A stretch of 64,000 nt of DNA from an uncultured Algibacter sp. Lineage in GTDB: Bacteria > Bacteroidota > Bacteroidia > Flavobacteriales > Flavobacteriaceae. The position numbers and the translations under genes are program-made. The first letter of the stretch is position 1. Every line of letters starts with the position of its first letter. Shown in pieces: positions 45,381-54,565 of the stretch. The notes under the pieces are model-generated. The model ran no database searches, was not told the origin of the DNA, and saw only the letters and a program-made list of their open reading frames with translations. Where the stretch lies: contig NZ_CANLGU010000008.1 of assembly GCF_947490405.1 (NCBI RefSeq), positions 62,001-126,000 of the forward strand, in the 5' to 3' direction.

Positions 45381-45405
45381 AACGCTCCAAAATGTTTTGG
45401 AGAGA
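45381..45405. terminator. Hairpin terminator downstream of the M28 peptidase gene (degenerate)
   Basis: CTCCAAAATGTTTTGGAG (45385-45402) is a perfect 18-base palindrome identical to the core of the hairpin at 46413-46443. Here the outer stem is lost (right side reads AGATT instead of CGTT). It lies between the OstA-like start and the M28 peptidase stop. Confidence 0.5.
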
Positions 45406-45421
45406 TTTAGAATACTTTTAT

Positions 45422-46357
45422 TTACCGTAATTGTTTTATACTTAAAAATAGTTGCTCTATGACAGCACTCATTTTATCAATATTTAAAGTTTCAATAGTG
45501 TCATTTTTAGTGTGATAATTTTTATTTCTATAAAACGCAGTATTAGTTATCATAATAGCAGGGAAATTAAAAAACCAATAATTTCGATGATCTGAAAAAT
45601 CTACACCAGAAACGGAACGATTACCTTTAAAATTTATGGTTTTAATTAAATGCTGTTGTTGCATCGAAGTGGAGATTTCATTGCCAAAATTCCCGCTTTT
45701 ATCGCTTTGAGTTACTGTTATAAAATTCGCAGTATCTCCATACATTAATTTCATTTCTGGAATTGGATATTTTTGAGACCCTTTTCTTTCATCATAGTAA
45801 CCTATCATCTCTAAACAGATCATGCCTTTAATGGGTATTTTGTTAGTATATAAATAATTGGCATGTATATAGCTCCCCATTTGTTTGGTTCCAAAAAAAG
45901 GGGGCTCTTCTAGAGTATATGCCACAAAATCAATTCTATAATTTAGTTTTTCTTTTGAAAGCAATCGTGCTAATTCAAGTATGCCAACTACACCGCTAGC
46001 ATTATCGTCTGCACCTTGTTGATTACCACATACATCGTAATGGGCACCAATAATAAGTCTTTCTTTATGGTTTAAACCAATAGAGCCAATTACATTGTTG
46101 TAAATATTACTATTCACTGAAAAAGGTTGAAATACAACAGAATCACACACTTTAGACAATTCAGTTTTAATATAACTGGCAACTGTATCAAGTGTTTTTA
46201 TATTTTGAAAGTTTCTGCTTTTATGGGTTTGAGTGATTTTTGTTAAGTCTGTTCTTATTCTATTTTGGTTTACAAATATGAGTGAATCTAAGGGCTTTGT
46301 TTGCGAGTCGACAAAGATTGATACTATTAAGAAACAAAAAATAGAATAGGATTTCAT
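45422..46357 (-). CDS. Secreted M28 family zinc aminopeptidase
   Basis: 311 residues from ATG 46357 (MKSYSIFCFLIVSIFVDSQ signal peptide). The longer frame from 46423 begins inside a terminator hairpin and is rejected. The catalytic region has the peptidase M28 metal ligands: GAHYDVCGNQQGADDNASG (His and Asp), VAYTLEEPPFFG (catalytic Glu with metal Glu), and the later DFSDHRNYWFF (final His). M28 enzymes release N-terminal amino acids from peptides. It is extracytoplasmic. Upstream neighbours are a small lipoprotein gene and the toxin-like lipoprotein; the intervening strong hairpin makes it a separate transcript. Confidence 0.88.
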   Translation of the reverse strand: MKSYSIFCFLIVSIFVDSQTKPLDSLIFVNQNRIRTDLTKITQTHKSRNFQNIKTLDTVASYIKTELSKVCDSVVFQPFSVNSNIYNNVIGSIGLNHKERLIIGAHYDVCGNQQGADDNASGVVGILELARLLSKEKLNYRIDFVAYTLEEPPFFGTKQMGSYIHANYLYTNKIPIKGMICLEMIGYYDERKGSQKYPIPEMKLMYGDTANFITVTQSDKSGNFGNEISTSMQQQHLIKTINFKGNRSVSGVDFSDHRNYWFFNFPAIMITNTAFYRNKNYHTKNDTIETLNIDKMSAVIEQLFLSIKQLR

Positions 46358-46412
46358 TAGTTTGAATAAGGTTTTGAGTTTTGTATGAATTCTAGCAACA
46401 ATATTATTGAAT

Positions 46413-46443
46413 AAACGCTCCAAAATGTTTTGGAGCGTTTTTA
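46413..46443. terminator. Strong bidirectional hairpin terminator
   Basis: AAACGCTCCAAAA and TTTTGGAGCGTTT are perfect 13-base arms around TG, flanked by A and T runs. It lies just after the small lipoprotein gene (46463-46963) and just before the M28 peptidase start, ending the upstream unit. Its core is identical to the degenerate hairpin at 45381-45405. Confidence 0.85.
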
Positions 46444-46462
46444 TATATTAGATTACAATAAG

Positions 46463-46963
46463 TTAATAGACAAAAAACCAAGCCAGATTATCTGATTTTA
46501 TAAATAAACTAAATGAAATTATTTTATTTTTTGCATCGTTTAGGAGAAAATATTGCAATATTCTCTCCTTATTTGAGTCTAATAATATATATATGTTATC
46601 TTCATATTTTGTAAAAGATGCTACCCCTAGACTATCTAAATCCTTGTGTTTTTTAAGTAAGTCTACTTTTGGTTTTTTAATATTTTTAATTTCATAGTTT
46701 GGTATTAACCACCCCATATTTTCACTCTTTCCTTTTCTAGTTTCTATAATTATATTTTTCGCAAAATCTTTTCTTTCATCCAAAGAAAGACTACTTTTTT
46801 TATTCAAATCTATATCTATGTATTTATCAATTATTATATTAGCTGGTATTGTTTCATCAAATAAATCTTGAGTGAATTGAGCTAACATTTTTTTTTGATT
46901 TGATTGTTGACATGAGATTAAATTAAATGTAATTATAAATAATACTAGAGTTATTTTTTTCAT
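46463..46963 (-). CDS. Small lipoprotein, candidate partner of the toxin-like lipoprotein
   Basis: 166 residues. A signal with lipobox (FNLISC, Cys about 19: MKKITLVLFIITFNLISC) is followed by an acidic/lysine-rich body with helices and strands and a hydrophobic, aromatic end (SFSLFIKSDNLAWFFVY). No family recognised. It starts 12 bases after the stop of the 558-residue toxin-like lipoprotein, on the same strand, and is followed by a strong terminator. The two-gene order (large multidomain protein, then small lipoprotein) is that of an effector with its immunity protein, but this is inference. Confidence 0.6.
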   Translation of the reverse strand: MKKITLVLFIITFNLISCQQSNQKKMLAQFTQDLFDETIPANIIIDKYIDIDLNKKSSLSLDERKDFAKNIIIETRKGKSENMGWLIPNYEIKNIKKPKVDLLKKHKDLDSLGVASFTKYEDNIYILLDSNKERILQYFLLNDAKNKIISFSLFIKSDNLAWFFVY

Positions 46964-46975
46964 GTTAATGTAAAT

Positions 46976-48652
46976 TTAGTTACAATCTCCTTGTTTATTA
47001 GGAGAATTACTTTTTATTTTTGAAATTGTTTTATTAGCGTCAGAATTCATTGCTCTAATCTCCTGTCCTAGCTTGCCTGGGCTTCTACCTTTGTAAGTAA
47101 GTTTTGACACAGTTGTTGAAGATAAATTCATATCTCCTAAATTACCAATTTCAATAGCAAAGTCTGCACAAGCATATTTATTTACATTATATGTGTTAGG
47201 AAATTTTTTAATGTATTCAGTGATTTTTGTCAATTGAGAACTTGTAATATTTTTTGAGATACTTATGTGATATAAATAATTATAGTTATTTCTTAATTCA
47301 GAATCATGATCAATGCCAATTCCTACAAATGCTTCATTAGAAGATGACTCAGGATAAAACCCTAATTGTCTTCTTATATTGCCTTGTTCAATTCCAATAA
47401 ATGCATGACCTGGACCATTTTGTAAGGTATATATTTCAGCGGTGTTTTCTTCTGGTTGTTGAACATAAACTGTAAGTTTTGCCCTTTTTGTTAAATCAAA
47501 ACATTTTAGTTCTTCATTGGGATCAATTTTTTCTGTATCATCAGTATTTGGAGCAAAATTAGCTTCAAAAATTATTTTTGCTTCTTCAAAACTTTCAATT
47601 TCTCTACCAATCAATGCATCAATAGCTAATTTAGTAAACTCTTTAGCAGCATCATTACAGTTATTCTCATTTAAAAAAATACTAATGGGTACTATATCAA
47701 ATTCATCTTGGTCTTGTAACCAAGTTAAAGTATCAGCACTTAAATAATCTTCTCCTAGACCAGAATTCATACACCACTCAACAGATTCCCAAGCTAATAT
47801 AGGTATGGTTACTGGATTGTTTGAAGGAGTACTTCCTGTATTATTACCTCCGCCTGTGCCACCATAACCTGTTGTGGAGTCGCCTGATTCTCCAGTGCTG
47901 TTTCCATCATCACCCCCTGATGGAGTTGAACCTCCTGTACAACCACCACCACTTCCTAGTACATTTTCAGAACTATAGCCTGGGCATCTACTTCCGTTTT
48001 CTTCTCTTCCTCCCATGTGGTCTTCGTTGCCATAAATACAATATTCATAAATTAATTCAACACATATATTATTTGTATAGTCATAATCAATAGGGGTTCT
48101 TTCTTTTCCAAAAAGTATATCAGTTAACTCTTCATCCTCTATCAAAGTACTGGTGATTTTTCCAGATATTTCACCAACATGTCCTTGCCTTATACTTTCA
48201 TAGTCTCCTTTTGTCCAATCATAATTCAGTAAAACTAATGAATAACTTCCATTTGGTTCTAAAGAGACTACCAGGTTTTCTACATTCCCTTTATTATTTG
48301 GTCGGGTTACTGTAAAAGTATATGAATGATAGTTTCCATCAGTACTTTCTATATATTTGCATAGGTTAGTATGTACTTTTAAATCATATTTAACAGAATA
48401 TTTATCTTTTCCATTTTTTGCATATATATTACTAGGGTTCCATTTTTCATTTAGCTTATTAAGTTTATTAGTTAATTTAGTATTGGCTTGAATTTCTGAA
48501 GACTCAAGGGTTGTAACATTAAAAGGATTTAAATGAGCTTGGTTTTTTGAGATTTCTAATTGTTCTTCTTCAAATCTGTTTTCTTTTTCACAATTAAAAC
48601 ACAAAAAAGAGATAGTTAATAAAAGAAATAATTTAATACATGTTTGATTCAT
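46976..48652 (-). CDS. Multidomain lipoprotein with putative permuted papain-like C-terminal domain
   Basis: 558 residues. Lipobox LCFNC (Cys21). A beta-rich N-terminal region (about 85-200: YHSYTFTVTRPNNKGNVENL then VVSLEPNGSYSLVLLNYDWT) resembles conserved N-terminal modules I associate with Bacteroidota polymorphic lipoproteins. A Cys-containing, Gly/Ser-rich linker (about 205-277) follows, then a helical module (about 285-365: WLQDQDEFDIVPISIFLNEN). The C-terminal ~170 residues contain GPGHAFIGIEQG (His416) and NKYACADFAIEIG (Cys495), with strands between. A His followed by a Cys ~80 residues later is the order of circularly permuted papain-fold enzymes (NlpC/P60-like, LRAT-like). Interpreted as a likely secreted or surface enzyme, possibly a toxin. 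No exact family recognised. Confidence 0.55.
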   Translation of the reverse strand: MNQTCIKLFLLLTISFLCFNCEKENRFEEEQLEISKNQAHLNPFNVTTLESSEIQANTKLTNKLNKLNEKWNPSNIYAKNGKDKYSVKYDLKVHTNLCKYIESTDGNYHSYTFTVTRPNNKGNVENLVVSLEPNGSYSLVLLNYDWTKGDYESIRQGHVGEISGKITSTLIEDEELTDILFGKERTPIDYDYTNNICVELIYEYCIYGNEDHMGGREENGSRCPGYSSENVLGSGGGCTGGSTPSGGDDGNSTGESGDSTTGYGGTGGGNNTGSTPSNNPVTIPILAWESVEWCMNSGLGEDYLSADTLTWLQDQDEFDIVPISIFLNENNCNDAAKEFTKLAIDALIGREIESFEEAKIIFEANFAPNTDDTEKIDPNEELKCFDLTKRAKLTVYVQQPEENTAEIYTLQNGPGHAFIGIEQGNIRRQLGFYPESSSNEAFVGIGIDHDSELRNNYNYLYHISISKNITSSQLTKITEYIKKFPNTYNVNKYACADFAIEIGNLGDMNLSSTTVSKLTYKGRSPGKLGQEIRAMNSDANKTISKIKSNSPNKQGDCN

Positions 48653-48730
48653 TTTAAAATATTTTTGGATTATTTAATGAAACAATAGTATTATTAATTA
48701 AATGTATTAAAGTCCAAAATATCTATAAGG

Positions 48731-49855
48731 TTAAAGATTTCGGACTTCTTTTTTATATTCAGATGGTGTTTTTCCTGTATGTTTTTTAAAAGCAGTATAA
48801 AAACTAGATTTAGAGTTAAACCCAGCTTCTAATCCAATTGCAACAATAGTATAATTGTCATATTCTAAATTTATTAACATTTTTTTAGCTTCTTCAACTC
48901 TTAGCAAGTTTACATAATCATTAAAATTTTGCTTAAAACTCTTATTAATAAGTTGTGAAATATAGCCTTCACTCAAGTGTAGTTTTTCGGAAAGAATTTT
49001 TAGTGATAATGAAGGATCTAAATATAGCTTTGTGTCAATTAGTAATGAATGAATTTTAGATGATGTTTCAGAATTTTCCTTATTTTCTTTTATAATAGTA
49101 GTTTTCTCAATCACTAAAGAAGTCTTTTTCCTGATTTCTTTTCTTTGTTGGTATAATTTTTTTTGTTTAATAGAAGTATAAGCTATCCAGTAAATTAATA
49201 TTGACATACCAATCCATAAAGGGTATAAATAATAATATCCTGATTTGTAGAAACTTTTAGTTAAGCTTAAAGATATAAACCATATTAAACAAAGTAATAT
49301 GCCTATATTTAATATTCTACTCAGCCAATTAGTTTTTATTTCAACATTATGTTTGTCATAAAATTGATGTTCTTTTTTGTAGACAGATAAAAGTTTAAAT
49401 ATTAAAATTATTATGGCTATTGAAAAGAATATTGAAATATATTCAACTACTGTATTAAAGATTTTTATTATTGAAATGTCATGATGGATTAAATTTCGAA
49501 CAAGAAGGTATACTATGCTTAATACAAAAGGAATAAATAAATAGATGCTTTTTAATTCATCAATTTTTCTATTTAGGTAACTTTTGATAAAAAGAAAAAA
49601 GAAAGGAAGTATTAAAAACTCAAATGGAATGAAAAGAATAGTATTATTTTCATATTTGTAACGCGGAATTAAGCCTGTATCAATAAACCAATATTGCAAA
49701 TTACTAAAGGATAAAGCAAGAATAGTAAGTATCAGAAAACGATTCGTTTTTGTGTTTAGTTTTTTATTGAAGAGAATAATTAAACTAAAAAGAAAACCGA
49801 GAATAATCCCAATAAGAATTATTATATTAAAAACATTAAAATTCAAATCATTCAT
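48731..49855 (-). CDS. AraC-family regulator with seven N-terminal transmembrane helices
   Basis: 374 residues. Seven hydrophobic helices fill residues about 9-235 (starting FNIIILIGIILGFLFSLIIL). A cytoplasmic linker and coiled coil follow. The C-terminal ~100 residues are a double helix-turn-helix of the AraC/XylS type (LSLKILSEKLHLSEGYISQL, then IVAIGLEAGFNSKSSFYTAF, ending HTGKTPSEYKKEV). Such membrane AraC proteins in Flavobacteriia bind DNA at the inner-membrane face; the signal is unknown. It stands alone between the toxin-like lipoprotein and purA, 78 bases before the lipoprotein start, so it could regulate that gene. Confidence 0.85.
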   Translation of the reverse strand: MNDLNFNVFNIIILIGIILGFLFSLIILFNKKLNTKTNRFLILTILALSFSNLQYWFIDTGLIPRYKYENNTILFIPFEFLILPFFFLFIKSYLNRKIDELKSIYLFIPFVLSIVYLLVRNLIHHDISIIKIFNTVVEYISIFFSIAIIILIFKLLSVYKKEHQFYDKHNVEIKTNWLSRILNIGILLCLIWFISLSLTKSFYKSGYYYLYPLWIGMSILIYWIAYTSIKQKKLYQQRKEIRKKTSLVIEKTTIIKENKENSETSSKIHSLLIDTKLYLDPSLSLKILSEKLHLSEGYISQLINKSFKQNFNDYVNLLRVEEAKKMLINLEYDNYTIVAIGLEAGFNSKSSFYTAFKKHTGKTPSEYKKEVRNL

Positions 49856-49872
49856 AAATCAAATATAAAGAA

Positions 49873-49897
49873 AAAGACTACTTAAAAAGTAGTCTTT
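49873..49897 (-). terminator. Terminator after purA
   Basis: AAAGACTACTT (49873-49883) and AAGTAGTCTTT (49887-49897) are perfect 11-base arms with a 3-base loop. On the minus strand the hairpin is followed by TTC-rich T-tracts. It closes the rdgB-rel-fur-purA unit before the AraC gene. Confidence 0.85.
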
Positions 49898-49926
49898 ATT
49901 TATGATTTAATATTATAATAAAAATA

Positions 49927-51201
49927 TTATTCCCTAAAAATAGTCTGTTTTCTATCTGGTCCAACAGAAACAATCGTAATAGGAATTTCTAATTCTTTTT
50001 CTAAAAATGCAATATAATCATTCAATGCTTTTGGCATTTGCGATGCTTCAGACATTTCAGTTAAATCTTCATTCCAGCCACTAAAATCTGTATATATAGG
50101 TTCTACATTTTCAGGTTCAATATTATATGGTAAATGTTCTATTACATCACCTTTATACTTATATGCTGTACAAACTTTTAGCGTTTTAAAACCAGAAAGT
50201 ACATCGCCTTTCATCATCATAAGTTGAGTAACACCATTTACTTGACACGCGTATTTTAAGGCTACTAAATCTAGCCAACCGCAACGTCTTGGTCTGCCTG
50301 TAGTAGCACCAAATTCGTTACCAACTTTAGCCATAGTGGCTCCATCTTCATCAAACAACTCTGTAGGGAAGGGGCCAGAACCCACTCGCGTGGTATATGC
50401 TTTGAAAATCCCGAAGACTTCGCCTATTTGATTTGGTGCAACTCCTAAACCTGTACAAGCACCAGCAGCGGTAGTGTTACTTGAAGTTACAAATGGATAA
50501 GTTCCAAAATCTATATCTAATAAAGAACCTTGAGCACCTTCGGCTAAAATACTTTGTCCTGATTTCTGCGCTTGGTAAATATATTCTTCAGAATCAATAA
50601 ACTTCAGAGATTTTAGAACCTTTACAGCTTTAAAAAACTCTTCTTCTAATTCTTTTAAATCGTATTCAATTTCAACATTATAAAAAGCAATCATTGATTC
50701 ATGCTTATCTGCTAGAGCCCTGTATCGTTCTTTCCAGTCACTTAATTCTAAATCACCAACACGAATACCATTTCTACCTGTTTTATCCATGTAAGTTGGA
50801 CCAATACCTTTTAGTGTAGAACCAATTTTGGCTTTCCCTTTTGAAGCTTCACTGGCGGCATCAAGTAATCGATGTGTAGGTAATATAATATGTGCTTTTC
50901 TAGAAATTAATAACGATTTTCTATAATCAACATCTTGCTCTTCCAATTTATCCAGCTCCCCTTTGAAAATAACAGGATCTATTACTACACCATTTCCAAC
51001 TAGGTTAGTGGCATCATCATGAAAAATTCCTGATGGTATGGTATGCAATACATGCTTTCTTCCGTTAAAAACTAAAGTGTGTCCTGCATTTGGTCCACCT
51101 TGAAAACGAGCTATAATGTTATAGTTTGAGGTAAGTACGTCAACAATTTTTCCTTTGCCTTCGTCTCCCCATTGTAGTCCTAGTAGTAAATCTACTGCCA
51201 T
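49927..51201 (-). CDS. purA: Adenylosuccinate synthase
   Basis: 424 residues. It makes adenylosuccinate from IMP, aspartate and GTP, the first committed step to AMP. GLQWGDEGKGKIVD (about 8-21) is the GTP/IMP phosphate loop; NAGHTLVFNGRKHVLHTIPS, QGSLLDIDFGTYPFVTSSNT and TTGRPRRCGWLDLVAL are all standard signatures. It lies 9 bases after the Fur-type regulator stop, as part of the same transcript. It is followed by a strong terminator. Confidence 0.97.
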   Translation of the reverse strand: MAVDLLLGLQWGDEGKGKIVDVLTSNYNIIARFQGGPNAGHTLVFNGRKHVLHTIPSGIFHDDATNLVGNGVVIDPVIFKGELDKLEEQDVDYRKSLLISRKAHIILPTHRLLDAASEASKGKAKIGSTLKGIGPTYMDKTGRNGIRVGDLELSDWKERYRALADKHESMIAFYNVEIEYDLKELEEEFFKAVKVLKSLKFIDSEEYIYQAQKSGQSILAEGAQGSLLDIDFGTYPFVTSSNTTAAGACTGLGVAPNQIGEVFGIFKAYTTRVGSGPFPTELFDEDGATMAKVGNEFGATTGRPRRCGWLDLVALKYACQVNGVTQLMMMKGDVLSGFKTLKVCTAYKYKGDVIEHLPYNIEPENVEPIYTDFSGWNEDLTEMSEASQMPKALNDYIAFLEKELEIPITIVSVGPDRKQTIFRE

Positions 51202-51210
51202 TGTAAAAAA

Positions 51211-51669
51211 TTAGTTATTGGTTGTTGATTTTCTATTTCCGTAGAAATAAAGCGAGTGGTTATTAATTTCAATATCGAAAACTTCTTCGATCGTTTTTTT
51301 TATAGATTGAATTCTTGGATCACAAAATTCAATAACTTCACCTGTATCTGTTAGAATAACATGATCGTGTTGTCTATCAAAATACGACTTCTCGTAATGT
51401 GCTTGATTTTGTCCAAATTGATGTTTTCTTACCAATTTACATTCTAAAAGTAATTCTATGGTATTGTATAATGTAGCACGAGATACGCGATACTTTTTAT
51501 TTTTCATGTTGAGATATAGAGATTCAATATCAAAATGTTCTGTATTATTATAAATCTCTTGGAGTATGGCATAGCGTTCGGGTGTTTTACGGTGCCCGTT
51601 TTCTTCTAAAAAGCTTGTGAATACGCTTTTTACTATCTCTTGATTTTTTGAATCTGCCTTACTATCCAT
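51211..51669 (-). CDS. Fur/PerR-family metal-dependent repressor
   Basis: 152 residues. Fur-family winged helix ([20 protein letters not shown], then [20 protein letters not shown]) plus the dimerisation domain with the HDH metal site ([17 protein letters not shown]). The Cys-x2-Cys pairs of classical Fur are absent, so a structural zinc site is doubtful; it may be PerR-, Zur- or Fur-like. It lies between the (p)ppGpp enzyme gene and purA with 25- and 9-base gaps. No iron-transport gene is near, so the regulon cannot be inferred here. Confidence 0.85.
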   Translation of the reverse strand: MDSKADSKNQEIVKSVFTSFLEENGHRKTPERYAILQEIYNNTEHFDIESLYLNMKNKKYRVSRATLYNTIELLLECKLVRKHQFGQNQAHYEKSYFDRQHDHVILTDTGEVIEFCDPRIQSIKKTIEEVFDIEINNHSLYFYGNRKSTTNN

Positions 51670-51694
51670 AATTTCGTCGCAAATTTACACTTTT

Positions 51695-53920
51695 TTAGAC
51701 TCTTCTTACCTTATCTATACCATTAATTTTTTTAAGTTTTTCTAAAAGCTTTCTTATTATGGTATTATTCTTAACAACGACATTAATTTTACCTGAAAAA
51801 AGCCCGTCATTACTTTCAAAACTGATACTCTTCATATTCACGTGCATGTTTTCAGAAACAATACTAGTTATGTCGTTGACTAAGCCAATATGGTCTATAC
51901 CAGTTAATTCAATTTTTGCTAAAAACTCTTGTTGTGTTGAATCTATCCATTTTGCTGGCATAATTCGGTATGCGTAGTTAGATTGTAAGCTTACCGCATT
52001 TGGGCAGTTTTTTTTATGCACTTTAATACCTTCGTTAACTGTTAAAAAACCAAATACTTTATCTCCCGGAATTGGGTTACAACAGTTTGCTAGTTTGTAA
52101 TCAAGTTTTTCTTCTTCTTTACCAAAAACTAAAGAGTCATATTTTATAGTAACTTCTTGTTTTTCTAGGTCTTCTTTTGAAATAGTTTGTTTCCTAGAAA
52201 TCTTATTTTTGATAAAACTCATCAATGCATTACTTCTTGATGAAGCATAGTTTTTTAGCATGGTATTATCAATAGTGCCTACTCCAATTCTATAAAACAA
52301 GTCTAGACTTGTTTTTAGTTTGAAATAGCTAACCATTTCGTTAATGGTTTTCTCATCAAGGGTAATTTTTAACTGTTTAAGTTTTCTTCTAAGAATTTCT
52401 TTACCGTCCTCACCAATACGTTTTTTGTCTTCTTTTAAAGCAGATTTTATTTTACTTCTAGAACGTGCCGTAGTGGCGTAGTCTAGCCAGTTTGGATTGG
52501 GTTTTACGCTCTCTGAAGTTATAATGTCTACTTGGTCTCCACTCTGTAATTCATGGCTTAAAGGTTCTAACTTTCCATTTACTTTTGCGCCACGAGTTTT
52601 CATCCCCACTTCTGTGTGAATACTAAACGCGAAATCTAAAGCCGTAGCTCCTTTGGGAAGTGATTTTAAATCTCCACCAGGAGTGAAAACAAATATTTCT
52701 TTTGAATATAGATTTAATTTGAATTGCTCTACAAAATCTACAGCATTCATATCAGGATTCTCAAGAGCTTCTTGTAGTCGGTTAATCCAGCTTTCTAAAT
52801 TATCTTCTTTTTCGTTTACTTGCTTGTATTTGTAATGTGCAGCATAGCCTTTTTCAGCAATTTCGTGCATACGCTCACTACGTATTTGAACTTCAACCCA
52901 ATTGCCTTTAGGTCCCATAACAGTTATGTGTAATGCCTCATATCCAGTGGATTTAGGAGAAGAGATCCAATCTCGTAATCGAATCGGGTTTGGTCTAAAA
53001 TGATCTGTAACTATCGAGTAAATTTTCCAAGCGATAAATTTTTCGTTTACTGGATCAGAATCACATTTATAAATAATTCTAATAGCAAACTTATCATAAA
53101 CCTCATCAAAGGAAACGCCTTGAGCAATCATTTTCTTTCGGATAGAAAATATCGATTTTGGTCTTCCTTTTATTATATAGTTTAAGTTTTCTTTTTTTAG
53201 AGAATTTTCAATGACTTCACTAAACTGAGCTATATAATCATCCTGCTCTTCTTTGCTTTCTTTTATTTTGCTAAGGATATCATTATAAACATCGGGCTCA
53301 GTATATTTTAAACCCAAGTCTTCAAGCTCTGTCTTTATATTGTAAAGTCCTATTCTATGCGCTAAAGGGGCATAAATATATAAGGTTTCAGACGCAATTT
53401 TAATTTGTTTATCTGGACGCATAGAATCCATAGTTTGCATGTTATGGAGTCTATCTGCAATCTTGATAATAATAACCCGAATATCGTCATTTAAAGTTAG
53501 AAGCATTTTTCGGAAATTCTCTGCTTGTAATGATACGTCCATATCTTTTTCCTTGCTTAAGGAAGATATTTTTGTGAGTCCATCAACTATAGTAGCAATG
53601 GTTTTTCCGAATTTTTTCTCTATGTCTTTTATTTCGTAATCTGGACTATCTTCTACAACATCATGAAGTAGGGCGGCAGCTATAGATGTGGCATCTAAAC
53701 CAATTTCTTGGGCTACAATTTTTGCCACAGCAAGAGGATGGAAAATATAGGCTTCTCCAGATTTTCTTCTTTGGCTTTTATGGCCATCTAAAGCAACTTC
53801 AAAAGCACTTCTAATAAGTTTTTTATCTTCGTCTGAGAGTGTTGTATAACTTACTTTTAGTAACTCTTTATAGGCTTTAGCGATGGCAGCATTCTCCTTT
53901 TCTATAGCTTCCTCTGTCAT
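51695..53920 (-). CDS. Bifunctional (p)ppGpp synthetase/hydrolase (Rel/SpoT)
   Basis: 741 residues. RSH protein making and degrading the stringent-response alarmone. Domain order: HD hydrolase (HPLAVAKIVAQEIGLDATS, HDVVEDS, near 50-170), synthetase (near 240-360: RPKSIFSIRKKM, TGYEALHITVMG), TGS (KGATALDFAFSIHTEVGM, near 430), the zinc-finger/helical part with KLANCCNPIPGDKVFGF, and a C-terminal ACT domain (FLAKIELTGIDHIGLVNDIT). The HD motif suggests that the hydrolase is active. It lies 57 bases after rdgB and 25 before the fur gene. Confidence 0.95.
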   Translation of the reverse strand: MTEEAIEKENAAIAKAYKELLKVSYTTLSDEDKKLIRSAFEVALDGHKSQRRKSGEAYIFHPLAVAKIVAQEIGLDATSIAAALLHDVVEDSPDYEIKDIEKKFGKTIATIVDGLTKISSLSKEKDMDVSLQAENFRKMLLTLNDDIRVIIIKIADRLHNMQTMDSMRPDKQIKIASETLYIYAPLAHRIGLYNIKTELEDLGLKYTEPDVYNDILSKIKESKEEQDDYIAQFSEVIENSLKKENLNYIIKGRPKSIFSIRKKMIAQGVSFDEVYDKFAIRIIYKCDSDPVNEKFIAWKIYSIVTDHFRPNPIRLRDWISSPKSTGYEALHITVMGPKGNWVEVQIRSERMHEIAEKGYAAHYKYKQVNEKEDNLESWINRLQEALENPDMNAVDFVEQFKLNLYSKEIFVFTPGGDLKSLPKGATALDFAFSIHTEVGMKTRGAKVNGKLEPLSHELQSGDQVDIITSESVKPNPNWLDYATTARSRSKIKSALKEDKKRIGEDGKEILRRKLKQLKITLDEKTINEMVSYFKLKTSLDLFYRIGVGTIDNTMLKNYASSRSNALMSFIKNKISRKQTISKEDLEKQEVTIKYDSLVFGKEEEKLDYKLANCCNPIPGDKVFGFLTVNEGIKVHKKNCPNAVSLQSNYAYRIMPAKWIDSTQQEFLAKIELTGIDHIGLVNDITSIVSENMHVNMKSISFESNDGLFSGKINVVVKNNTIIRKLLEKLKKINGIDKVRRV

Positions 53921-53977
53921 AAATTAAAAGTAACACAAACAATATTAACAGCCAACTTCAAATTTGTTTTTTTCTAG

Positions 53978-54565
53978 CTAAATTTTAGATTCTAAAGATT
54001 TTAAGTATTCTACTAATTTTTGAATGGCTTTTCCACGATGTCCTATTTTATTTTTTAAGCTTAAATCCATTTCTGCAAATGTCATAGAATAATTTTTTGG
54101 TTTAAAAATGGGATCATAACCAAATCCTTTTTCTCCATATTTATGTTTAGTGATCTCACCTTTACAAATACCCGTAAATGTTTTTATATTATTGTCTAAT
54201 TCAAGAGCAATAACAGTTTTAAATTGAGCGTCCCTATTTTTCTTGTTTACCAAATTTTTTAATAATTGATCCATATTATCATTGGTGTCTCTTTGTGGGC
54301 CAGCATATCTTGCGGAATACACCCCTGGTTCACCATTTAATGAATCAACTTCTAATCCTGTATCATCAGCAAAACAATCAAAGCCATAATGTGTTTTTAT
54401 GTATTCTGCTTTTTGTATAGCATTTCCTTTAATAGTTTTTTGTGTTTCTGGGACCTCTTCAAAACAACCAATATCTTTTAGACTAAGGAGTTTTATATGT
54501 TTTGGAATTAAAGATTGAACCTCTTTAAGTTTGTTTAGATTATTAGTTGCGAAAACAAGTTGCAT
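53978..54565 (-). CDS. rdgB: Non-canonical purine NTP pyrophosphatase (RdgB/HAM1)
   Basis: 195 residues. It removes dITP, ITP and XTP from the nucleotide pool. Motifs FATNNLNKLKEVQSL, CFADDTGLEVDSLNGEPGVY, YGEKGFGYDPIFKP and KNKIGHRGKAIQKLVEYL are family hallmarks. It is the first gene of the minus-strand unit with rel/spoT. The ~170-base gap to hpf is divergent and probably contains both promoters. Confidence 0.94.
   Translation of the reverse strand: MQLVFATNNLNKLKEVQSLIPKHIKLLSLKDIGCFEEVPETQKTIKGNAIQKAEYIKTHYGFDCFADDTGLEVDSLNGEPGVYSARYAGPQRDTNDNMDQLLKNLVNKKNRDAQFKTVIALELDNNIKTFTGICKGEITKHKYGEKGFGYDPIFKPKNYSMTFAEMDLSLKNKIGHRGKAIQKLVEYLKSLESKI

Noticed and set aside
46358-46423. Longer N-terminus for the M28 peptidase
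   Set aside because: It would read through the terminator hairpin at 46413-46443 and bury the signal peptide.
47821-48093. 90-codon frame opposite the Gly-rich linker
   Set aside because: His/Leu-rich shadow of the GGT/GGC codons of the toxin-like gene.
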